DNA of 64,000 nt, from NCBI RefSeq assembly GCF_030696805.1, contig NZ_JAUYRO010000037.1, positions 62,001-126,000 of the forward strand, written 5' to 3'. This stretch comes from Methyloversatilis sp. Its GTDB lineage: Bacteria; Pseudomonadota; Gammaproteobacteria; Burkholderiales; Rhodocyclaceae. The notes under the pieces are model-generated. The model was given only the letters and a program-made list of their open reading frames with translations, had not been told where the DNA came from and did no database searches. The position numbers were made by a program, and so were the translations under genes. Numbering within the stretch: position 1 is the stretch's first letter; each line of letters begins with the position of its first letter. Below, piece after piece: positions 15,901 through 22,645 of the stretch.

Positions 15901-18642
15901 GGGGCCGAATCCCAGACGCTCGACTTCGGCTGCCGTCGGGATCGAATCGAGGACGGGGGCCGACGCGCTGTGCGAGCCGCCTGCGCCCGCCGCACGTGCA
16001 CCGCGCGCCGTGCCCATGCTGCGCGGCAGTCGCGTGGTCGAGCCCTTCAGCAGCAGATCGGTGTAGCCGGCGAAGGTCTTGCGGCCGAAGTCGTATGAAC
16101 ACAGTGCGTCGTGCGCGGTGTCCTCGGCGAAATACATCGGCACGCCGGGCAGGCGGCCGGACGCCCAGGTGACCGTGCCGTCGCCCTCCGGCGTGTGCGG
16201 AAACACCAGCTTGCGGCGGTTGAACCGGAAGGCGCCGTCGTCGTCGATCAGTTCGTGGCCGCACACGGTTTCCGGCTGCACGCCGGCGACATAGATCATG
16301 TGCTGCGCATCGACCGCGCCGGCCAGCGCGTCCCAGGTGCGGCGTGCGCCACGCAGCACACCTTCATCGGCCAGCTTCCAGCGCTCGCCGAGACCTTCAC
16401 GCAGGCCGGCCCACACGGCAGGGTCGTCATAGCGCAGCGCTGTTCCGTCGGCAGGGAAGGGCAGCAATTCGACCAGACCGGGGTAGCGCCGGACGATGTC
16501 GATGATGCCGTCGCGGCTGTTCAGCAGATCGAGCAGCATCAGCTTGAACTGCGTCGGGTTGCGACCGGTCAGCCAGCGCACCGCCTCGTGCGAGCCATGA
16601 TTGGGCGTACCCAGCATCAGCAGGCGACTGTTCGGCAACTCGCAGATGCGCCGCCAAACTTCGCCACCCTTGCGGTCGGCCATCATCGCGCGCACCACGA
16701 GACCGCCCATCGAATGCGCCACGATATGCAGCGGCTGCTGCTGCGCCTGCAGGTCTGGCAGCCACAGCGTGAGCTGTTCGGCCAGCTGCGCGGCCGCCGC
16801 CTGCACCGAATTGCGCCAGTCGTAGGCGAAGAACTCGACCCGGTGGGTCTGCGCGAGATGCATCAGCAGTGGTGCGTAGAAACTGTCGATCAGGCCATCG
16901 ACCTCGATCTGTGCCGCGTCGATGCCGATCTTTTCCAGCCCGCCGAACGCCAGCGATCTGTAGTTCAGCCAGACGCGATCGCCATCTGCCTTCAGCGAGC
17001 TGCCCATGGTGCCGGGCAGCACGACCGCCAGCGGTTTCGGCAGCCCGCCGGCACGGCTGCGGGCAATCGCGCTGCGCCAGGCCGGCGGTGTCGGCGGCCG
17101 CTCGCTGATCGGCCGAAAGCCCGCGTCCGAGCCGTCGGCGCGGGTCAGACCCTGCAGCAGCCAGTCTGTCGAGCGGGCGTTGTGGAAATAGCTGAAGTGA
17201 TCGACCGCATCGCCCTTGTCCATCTGCTGCCGGGCGCCGTGTTCCGGGCGCTTGATGCCGCCGAACATCGATCCGGTGTTCACCACGAGATCGTGTTCGC
17301 CCTTGTAGAACCAGTCGGTCACGAACACCTTCAGGGCCGACAGGATGGAGTGACCACGCTCGATGTCGCCGGCGATCACCGTCAGATCCGACTCGGTGCG
17401 GGTTTCCGGGTGGTTCAGCAGGCGCACGACGGCCGATCCGGGCATCATCGCTTCCAGCCCGGGGAGCACGCGCGGGTCGGTGCGTTCGCGCAGCACGGCG
17501 GCCATGAAGTCAAGCGCTTCGGGTACCAGCGGCACCTGCTGCAGACCGGCGATGCGGCTGGCGTTGAGCAGCAGCGAAAACCAGCGGTCCAGCCGGCCGG
17601 AGGCGAGCGTGGTGCCCATGGCCGGGCAGGCGACGCGCACGAAGCGCGTGATCCGGAGCTGCTTCGCATCCAGCACTTCGGCCAGCTTCAGCAGCGCGTC
17701 GCGGTCGGCGGCGTAGTCTTCCTTCAGCCGTTTTTCGCCGGCTTCGTCGAGCGGTTCGATGTTCAGCTGCTGGGCGATCGACACGTCTCCGACGAACAGC
17801 CGCTTCAATACTTCGGCGCGCAGCGGGTCGCTGCTGCGCACACGTTGCCCCAGACACAGCAGCTCGCCGACCAAGCCACCGCGAGAGTGGCTGACCAGAT
17901 GCAGCGTGGCGCCCTGCGGCAGCGATTCGGCAAGTTCGAGCGCGTTCTGGATCGGGCTCACAGTCAATGTACGGTGTTCGAAGGCATGGATGCCTTCGCC
18001 ATAGACACTTGCCAGCCGCGCACAGGCGATGGTGCCGCGCGGATTGTCGTCAGCCGCCAGCTTGCCGAAACTGCCATCGAAGCTCGATGCCGTGCCATGC
18101 AGGAACACCAGCAGCGGCTTGTCGTCCGTCGCCTCGACCCGGTCGATCTTCGCGCCGAGCGCAGCGTTCTCGATGTCGCAGCGATACAGCCCCGGCTCAC
18201 GCCCGAGGATTTTCCGCTCGAAGCGCGCGCCAAGCCGGCGGGCGACGAATTCCTGCGCCTTGTCCTTGATGTCGATGCCGAAGAATTCGATCACCCGGGT
18301 CGCCAGACCGAGCGCACTGCCCAGCCCGCGGCTGCCCGGGGTGTCTGCGTTCAGGTCGCCGATATCCCACAGCACTTCGCCATCGCTGCGCGTTTCGGCC
18401 TTCGATCCCGCCTCCTGCATCAGGTCGTCGGCGCGTATCCACAGCTCGAAGCCATTGTCGAGCGTGACACGGGCGATCGCATCAGCCGGTATGACGGTCG
18501 GTTCGGCCGTCGCCGCGGCGCGACTGCCGCCGGGTTGCACTGCGCCCAGCGGTGTGAACGTCACCTCCGATCCGGATGGCGGGCTGACCGCCACACCCTT
18601 GCGCGCGCGGATGCTGAAACGCTCGTATTTCGACTGTTTCAT
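12994..18642 (-). CDS. Giant hydrolase-CHAT fusion protein (1882 aa)
   Basis: An 1882-residue multidomain protein without signal peptide or membrane helices. From the N-terminus: an alpha/beta hydrolase (about 150-460) with LVFLHGT at 178-184 and the nucleophile Ser253 in VSHSRGG; a second, LCAT/lipase-like hydrolase (about 535-830) with VVLPGTMGSSL and Ser644 in VAHSMGG; a region of unknown fold (about 900-1130) with GHYLGD and VGLGELGSLSPGRL; a CHAT caspase-like protease domain (about 1160-1510) with PWELL, His1356 in HLAGHGEHD and Cys1409 in INCCHLG as the catalytic dyad; and a helical, TPR-like C-terminus to 1882 with a Lys/Arg/Pro linker near 1790-1815. AGGAGG lies eight bases before the ATG. 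It follows the TIR gene by 54 bp and overlaps the M15 gene. I infer a regulated protease/lipase effector. Confidence 0.88.
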   Translation of the reverse strand: MKQSKYERFSIRARKGVAVSPPSGSEVTFTPLGAVQPGGSRAAATAEPTVIPADAIARVTLDNGFELWIRADDLMQEAGSKAETRSDGEVLWDIGDLNADTPGSRGLGSALGLATRVIEFFGIDIKDKAQEFVARRLGARFERKILGREPGLYRCDIENAALGAKIDRVEATDDKPLLVFLHGTASSFDGSFGKLAADDNPRGTIACARLASVYGEGIHAFEHRTLTVSPIQNALELAESLPQGATLHLVSHSRGGLVGELLCLGQRVRSSDPLRAEVLKRLFVGDVSIAQQLNIEPLDEAGEKRLKEDYAADRDALLKLAEVLDAKQLRITRFVRVACPAMGTTLASGRLDRWFSLLLNASRIAGLQQVPLVPEALDFMAAVLRERTDPRVLPGLEAMMPGSAVVRLLNHPETRTESDLTVIAGDIERGHSILSALKVFVTDWFYKGEHDLVVNTGSMFGGIKRPEHGARQQMDKGDAVDHFSYFHNARSTDWLLQGLTRADGSDAGFRPISERPPTPPAWRSAIARSRAGGLPKPLAVVLPGTMGSSLKADGDRVWLNYRSLAFGGLEKIGIDAAQIEVDGLIDSFYAPLLMHLAQTHRVEFFAYDWRNSVQAAAAQLAEQLTLWLPDLQAQQQPLHIVAHSMGGLVVRAMMADRKGGEVWRRICELPNSRLLMLGTPNHGSHEAVRWLTGRNPTQFKLMLLDLLNSRDGIIDIVRRYPGLVELLPFPADGTALRYDDPAVWAGLREGLGERWKLADEGVLRGARRTWDALAGAVDAQHMIYVAGVQPETVCGHELIDDDGAFRFNRRKLVFPHTPEGDGTVTWASGRLPGVPMYFAEDTAHDALCSYDFGRKTFAGYTDLLLKGSTTRLPRSMGTARGARAAGAGGSHSASAPVLDSIPTAAEVERLGFGPGSPLPSGEPALPGLEVQLTHGDLSYVRHPLMVGHYLGDSIVSAERALDKQLTRPGEQAGPLTQRMDLGLYPGQIGSSALFYNDTPEARPVAAIIVGLGELGSLSPGRLESTVSDALLTYCFELVQMPEAKRPMRAADMRSMGLSTVLIGSGAGGMTLRDSIEALLRAVVSTNRRLIDAGLGDRVYLSKLQLIELFQDVTINAADALDDVLASVDFGADVRWPEQTVHAGDGGRRRVSFDSDGDWWHRLEISTDPEDTRLRFVSSTNRARAEETIGLGQLSLAGKFIERACTQPGRNREAARTLFDMLLPNRLKELAPDNNNLLLVLDEKSAAYPWELLEDRWATNPLPPAARSGLLRTLKTSEFRAQPVHGTELSALVIGHPDLEGWDKFIDLPGARDEAQHVAGCLTELGYQTDACIDATHTDILESLHRRRWRILHLAGHGEHDYRVADDRSRSGSAGGKLLSGMVIGRGVLLTPGDIEQMRYVPELVFINCCHLGKTRSLDKQAFPALAANLGVQFIRMGVKAVVAAGWAVDDDAAKTFAATFYQRMLAGDSFGESVRAARRACVQQHPQSNTFGAYQCYGDPGFRLLRAQGGGSRSTARPAGPLHSHAELVSNLDNLRESVRMQSSATDVGWLQGTVDALFDRVPDAAREKWLARADVRAALGFLWGEVGDYARAIEHLDAALSASKGDCPIRVVEQCANFRVRLAGRRWSESLAGGVPDEALRTSLRTSIIAAIMELDLLIQRARTPERLNMMGAACKRLALVTTAQERQESLVNMATYYRDALEMDGRSSAYPFVNSALADLLATAGDPDYTPLWPRDALLSEAERIRVACEAEYCDEPGLWLATGIADCRLLSMIAEALPAPPDKPAGKRSRAPARKPAKRTPARDDAVEARFDRVLSEYLNAFRRGASPRERASIAENFDFLVALLDGPDAAPSVRSDESGLRPVIAALITMRNRFRELS

Positions 18643-18696
18643 TGTCCTGACCTCCTGCTGTTGTTCTTGTGTCGCGCCCCAGCCGTTGCCAGGCGC

Positions 18697-19878
18697 TCAG
18701 TTCGCGGCCGCCCCGGATGACCGCGATACGGTGACGACCGACGTTTCGCCACTGTTGTAGCGCAGCGTGCCGGTCATCGTGCTGCTGTTGGCGACGCGCA
18801 GGCTGAGGCTGCCGGTGTTGATCATCACGTTGCCGTTGGCAAAGATGTTCAGCGCAAAATTCACGTCGCGCTCGTACACGTCGCCCGCACCTTCGAAATG
18901 AACATCGGTCACGCCCTGGCCGTAGGTCTGGATCAGCACGGCGTTGTACACCTGCCACACCGGATGCTGCGTGACATTGATGCGCGGGCTGCGCAAAGTC
19001 AGGTCGTTGCCCTGGCGGGTCAGCGTCAACGGAATGCGCTCGCCCTGCGCGTCGACCATGGTCCAGTTGCCGGTCAGGTCGCGCTCGGGCTCCGGCTCCG
19101 GCACTGGAGCGGCGGGTGCGGGCAGGGTGGCGACTGCAACCGGTGCCACAGGCGCTGGAGCCGGGTCATCGGCGACGAACGGGGCAGGCGCCGGTGCGGG
19201 TTGGGGAGTCGTTTCCTCCTCGCCGACGAATACCGCGACGACGAGGATGAAGGTGAAAAAAATCCCGACCCCCCAGACGAACTTGCGCGCGGCACCGATG
19301 ACACGGCCGACCGGCTTCCTGAAGCTTTCCGGCAGCGGCAGGTCGTCGTCTCCGGTGGCGCTCCGGTCCGAGGTGGAGTGGGTCGCGCTGTCCGTCGCCG
19401 TGCTGCGCATCGGCATGCCGGGCAGCTTTTCGAGCACGCCGCACAGTTCGCCGAAGTCGTACTGCCAGCGCTTGTCGGTCATTTCGTGCGCGTTGCGCCG
19501 GCCCAGCGCCGACAGCTCGTCCGGCAGTTCAGCCGCGTCGGGCATGGTCGCGCCGCCAACCAGCACGGGTATGACGCGCACGCCGCGCCGCGTCAGTGCG
19601 CGGGCAATTTCCATGCGTACCGGGTCATTCGGATTGTCGAGCCGGCGCTTGCCCTGGGCGTCGGTCATCGACAGCCAGTGCGGTCCGACCAGCACGAGCA
19701 CGACGTTGCAGCGGTCGAGTTCGCGCTCGATGGCGTCGACGAAGTCCTCACCGGCGGCGATGCTTTCGAGGTCGCGAAAAACCTCCATTCCGGGAAAGGC
19801 CTGCAGCACGTCTTCGTGCAGCGTCTGCGCGTAGCCGCTGCTGTCCTTGCGTCGATACGAAATGAAAAGACGTGCCAT
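18697..19878 (-). CDS. Membrane-anchored TIR-domain protein
   Basis: A 393-residue protein. An N-terminal TIR domain (residues 1-150) opens with ARLFISYRRKDSSGYAQTL. Glu90 in NDPVRMEIARAL sits where bacterial TIR enzymes have their NAD-cleaving glutamate. One helix at 199-219 (FVWGVGIFFTFILVVAVFVG) is followed by a Pro/Ala-rich linker (222-266) and a beta-rich C-terminal domain (267-393, beginning LTGNWTMVDAQGERIPLTLT) that resembles small lipocalin-like or lipid-binding beta barrels. The topology implies a cytoplasmic TIR with the beta domain outside the inner membrane, as if sensing an envelope signal. It is upstream of the CHAT fusion gene in the same orientation. Confidence 0.85.
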   Translation of the reverse strand: MARLFISYRRKDSSGYAQTLHEDVLQAFPGMEVFRDLESIAAGEDFVDAIERELDRCNVVLVLVGPHWLSMTDAQGKRRLDNPNDPVRMEIARALTRRGVRVIPVLVGGATMPDAAELPDELSALGRRNAHEMTDKRWQYDFGELCGVLEKLPGMPMRSTATDSATHSTSDRSATGDDDLPLPESFRKPVGRVIGAARKFVWGVGIFFTFILVVAVFVGEEETTPQPAPAPAPFVADDPAPAPVAPVAVATLPAPAAPVPEPEPERDLTGNWTMVDAQGERIPLTLTRQGNDLTLRSPRINVTQHPVWQVYNAVLIQTYGQGVTDVHFEGAGDVYERDVNFALNIFANGNVMINTGSLSLRVANSSTMTGTLRYNSGETSVVTVSRSSGAAAN

Positions 19879-20238
19879 GGGATGGGCTCAATTCGCAGCG
19901 CGGGATATGAAGACGATGCAGCGCACATTCACGGCGCCGGCACACCTGCAGGCGCGAGGGGCCACGCCGGTGACCGGACCGTCATTGATGCCGATGCACG
20001 AGGCGACGTTGCTCATGGTGTGCTCCACGGGGCCTGCGCGGCATCACGAACGTCCGTGCAGGAAAGGCTTTCGGGCGACGTCGGCAGTCTAGGCGCTTGC
20101 AAACGCCTTGAACACCCGCAAACCGGATGCGCAGCGTGTCGTAGGTCATGAGGACGATACTTGCCGCTATCATCCGGGCTGTTTCCATATTCCTGCCGGT
20201 CGTGGCCTTGAAACGGGCCGCACGCCGCTCCCTGCTGC
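19879..20238. other. Intergenic region between TIR cluster and deacetylase gene
   Basis: These 360 bases separate two divergent units, so they should hold both promoters. Apart from the possible short peptide frame at 19888-20016 I see no recognisable operator, repeat or RNA gene. No frame on either strand looks like a known protein. Confidence 0.5.
19888..20016 (-). CDS. Possible 42-residue cysteine-containing peptide
   Basis: A short frame runs from ATG at 20016 to TGA at 19888, nine bases before the TIR start on the same strand. A GTGGAG ribosome site lies six bases before its ATG. The product has four cysteines (Cys7, Cys23, Cys25, Cys33), including a CRC motif, and a hydrophobic CIVFI end. 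I do not recognise it. Short frames are frequent by chance in GC-rich DNA, so this is a weak call supported only by position and ribosome site; it could be a leader peptide of the TIR-CHAT cluster. Confidence 0.25.
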   Translation of the reverse strand: MSNVASCIGINDGPVTGVAPRACRCAGAVNVRCIVFISRAAN

Positions 20239-21165
20239 ATGGACTGCGTACTGCTGACCCACGCCGATTGTCTCGGCCATCAACCCGGCGAGCGTCACCC
20301 GGAAGCGCCGGCGCGGCTGACCGCGGTGCTCGATGGCATCGCCGCTGCCGGCTTGCTGCGCACGTGGCAGCGCATCGATGCGCCCCGGGTCACCCGCGAA
20401 CAGCTTGAACGGGTGCATCACCCGGTCTATCTGGATGAGGTGGAGAAGGTCGCGCCCGCGTCCGGCCTGCACAGACTCGATGCCGATACGGTCATGTCGT
20501 CCGGTTCGCTCGCGGCGGCGTCACGCGCGGCCGGCGCCGTGGTGCATGCGGTCGATCTCGTGATGGGGGGCCGCACGCGCAGCGTATTCTGCGCCACGCG
20601 CCCGCCCGGCCACCACGCGCGTGCCGGCGATGCGATGGGTTTCTGCCTCTACGGCAATGTGGCGGTCGGCATGGCGCACGCGCTCGCTGCACACGGCATC
20701 GAGCGCGTCGCGGTGGCCGATTTCGACGTCCACCGCGGCAATGGCACCGAAAGCATGTTCCGGCGCGAGCCGCGCGTGCTGATGGCCGACAGCTTCCAGC
20801 ATCCGTATTTCCCGCAGGGCAATTTTCCGGAACGCGCCGGTTATTTGCCCATGCGTCTGGCGGCAGGTGACGGCAGCGATGTTTTTCGCCGACACTGGAC
20901 ACAGACCGCGTTGCCCGCGCTGCGCGCCTTCAAGCCGCAGATCGTGTTCATTTCCGCAGGGTTCGACGCTCACCGCGACGATCCGCTGGCCAACATCCAG
21001 CTCGAAGCCGCCGATTACCGCTGGCTCACGCACGCGTTGCGCGATGTTGCGGAAGCGTCGGGCAAGGGGCGCATCATTTCGACGCTGGAAGGCGGCTACG
21101 GTCTGGGCAATATCGGTGCAGCCGTGGCCGCACATCTCATGGCGCTGGGTGATTGCAGTCGCTGA
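20239..21165 (+). CDS. Histone deacetylase/acetoin utilisation family hydrolase
   Basis: A 308-residue zinc-dependent amidohydrolase of the arginase-deacetylase fold. The typical motifs are all present: ATRPPGHHARAGDAMGFCLY with the catalytic His pair, VAVADFDVHRGNGTE with metal-binding Asp and His, FISAGFDAHRDDPL with the second metal Asp, and STLEGGYGLG. Bacterial members remove acetyl groups from proteins, polyamines or small amides; the substrate is not predictable here. The ATG at 20239 starts MDCVLLTHADCLGH, as in relatives. It is followed 40 bp later by the NfeD/SPFH pair. Confidence 0.9.
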   Translation: MDCVLLTHADCLGHQPGERHPEAPARLTAVLDGIAAAGLLRTWQRIDAPRVTREQLERVHHPVYLDEVEKVAPASGLHRLDADTVMSSGSLAAASRAAGAVVHAVDLVMGGRTRSVFCATRPPGHHARAGDAMGFCLYGNVAVGMAHALAAHGIERVAVADFDVHRGNGTESMFRREPRVLMADSFQHPYFPQGNFPERAGYLPMRLAAGDGSDVFRRHWTQTALPALRAFKPQIVFISAGFDAHRDDPLANIQLEAADYRWLTHALRDVAEASGKGRIISTLEGGYGLGNIGAAVAAHLMALGDCSR

Positions 21166-21205
21166 GCCGCTACACTGGCCGCAGCAATGGAGACGGACTG
21201 ACGGC

Positions 21206-21667
21206 ATGAATATCGAATGGTGGCACTGGCTGGTCGCAGGTCTGGCGCTGATCCTGCTCGAACTTGCGGTGCCGGGCATGGTGCTGGTGTGGTTCGGCGT
21301 GGCGGCGGTGGCGATCGGTCTGCTCGTGGCGGCCTCGCCTGCGCTGTCCCTGACACTGCTGCTCGGCTTGTGGACGGCGCTCTCATGCGTGCTGGTGTTC
21401 GTCTGGTTCAAGGTGTTCCGCACCGATCAGCACAAGACGCACGCCGGCATGTCGGATGGCGAACAGATCGGCGAGGTCGGTCTGCTGGTCGGTGAGGTAA
21501 CGCCCTTCGGTCGCGGCAAGGTGCGCTTCCAGAAGCCGCTGCTCGGCAGCGACGTGTGGGAGTGCATTGCCGACGACACCATCGCGGCCGGCGAACGGGT
21601 GAAAGTGCTGTCGGTGGAAGGGTCGCTGCTCAAGGTCGGGCTGATCAACAAGGGAGTTTCCGCATGA
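21206..21667 (+). CDS. NfeD-family membrane protein
   Basis: A 153-residue short NfeD protein. It has N-terminal hydrophobic helices (about 5-70) with the LILLELAVPGM start typical of the family, and a C-terminal OB-fold domain containing IGEVGLLVGEVTPFGRGKV and ERVKVLSVEGSLLKV. Short NfeD proteins partner SPFH/stomatin proteins encoded next to them and influence membrane organisation. Its stop overlaps the ATG of the SPFH gene by four bases, which fits that partnership. Confidence 0.88.
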   Translation: MNIEWWHWLVAGLALILLELAVPGMVLVWFGVAAVAIGLLVAASPALSLTLLLGLWTALSCVLVFVWFKVFRTDQHKTHAGMSDGEQIGEVGLLVGEVTPFGRGKVRFQKPLLGSDVWECIADDTIAAGERVKVLSVEGSLLKVGLINKGVSA

Positions 21668-22524
21668 CTTCGGGCATCGTCGTCGCCATCGCAATACTGG
21701 TTTTCGCTTTCGTCACGCTGGCAAAGGGCCTGCGCATCGTGCCGCAGGGCGAGGAGTGGATCGTGCAGCGGCTCGGCAAGTACCAGAGCACGCTTTTGCC
21801 GGGCCTGAACATCATCATTCCCTACCTCGATGACGTGGCCTACAAGGTGATCACCAAGGACATCATTCTGGACGTGCAGGAGCAGGAGGTGATCACGCGC
21901 GACAACGCAGTGATCCGCACCAATGCCGTCGCGTTCATCAAGGTGACCGACCCGGTCAAGGCGGTCTATGGCGTGACCGACTTTTCCGAAGCCATCCGCA
22001 ATCTCATCATGACCACGCTGCGCTCCATCGTCGGCGAAATGGATCTCGACCAGGCGCTGTCGAGCCGCGACAAGATCAAGATCCGGCTGCGCGAAAGCAT
22101 TGCCGACGAAGCGATCGACTGGGGCCTGACGGTCAAGTCGGTGGAAATACAGGACATCAGCCCGTCGGAGTCGATGCAGCGCGCGATGGAACAGCAAGCC
22201 AGTGCGGAGCGCGAACGCAAGGCCATGGTGACCCGCTCGGAAGGACAGAAACAGTCGATGATTCTTGAAGCCGAAGCGCGGCTGGAATCGGCCAAGCGGG
22301 ATGCAGCGGCGCAGGTGACGCTGGCCGAGGCCAGTGCCGAATCGATCCGTCGCGTCACGGCGTCGCTTGGCGAACAGCAGTTGCCCATGATGTATCTGCT
22401 GGGCGAAAAATACGTGGCCGCGCTGGGCAAGCTGGGCGAGTCGCCGAATGCGAAGATCGTCGTGCTGCCGGCCGACCTGCAGGACGCGGTGGCCGGCATC
22501 TTCGCGCGGTCGCAGGGTAAATGA
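21664..22524 (+). CDS. SPFH/stomatin-family protein (QmcA-like)
   Basis: A 286-residue band-7 protein with one N-terminal helix (GIVVAIAILVFAFVTLAKGL). The signature IVPQGEEWIVQRLGKYQSTL, LPGLNIIIPYLD and RTNAVAFIKVTDPVKAVYGV is of the stomatin/paraslipin type. An alpha-helical coiled segment rich in Glu, Arg and Ala (about 185-240) follows. Such proteins form large membrane-bound oligomers in lipid microdomains. The ATG at 21664 overlaps the nfeD stop. It is 42% shorter than flotillins and matches QmcA-like proteins in length. Confidence 0.9.
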   Translation: MTSGIVVAIAILVFAFVTLAKGLRIVPQGEEWIVQRLGKYQSTLLPGLNIIIPYLDDVAYKVITKDIILDVQEQEVITRDNAVIRTNAVAFIKVTDPVKAVYGVTDFSEAIRNLIMTTLRSIVGEMDLDQALSSRDKIKIRLRESIADEAIDWGLTVKSVEIQDISPSESMQRAMEQQASAERERKAMVTRSEGQKQSMILEAEARLESAKRDAAAQVTLAEASAESIRRVTASLGEQQLPMMYLLGEKYVAALGKLGESPNAKIVVLPADLQDAVAGIFARSQGK

Positions 22525-22645
22525 TCATCTGACGCGCGTGGACGCCGCAAGCGCGGAGACGCACGGCCAGGGGCGATTCATTGCTTCGCACTGACCGGCA
22601 TGTTCCGCATCGGTCTGCAGCGCGGCTTTCTGGAAGCAAGCACAT

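Noticed and set aside
16111-18720. 869-codon plus-strand frame opposite the CHAT fusion gene
   Set aside because: Antisense shadow; no start region, no domain and Arg/Gln/His-rich composition, while the minus-strand frame has clear domains.
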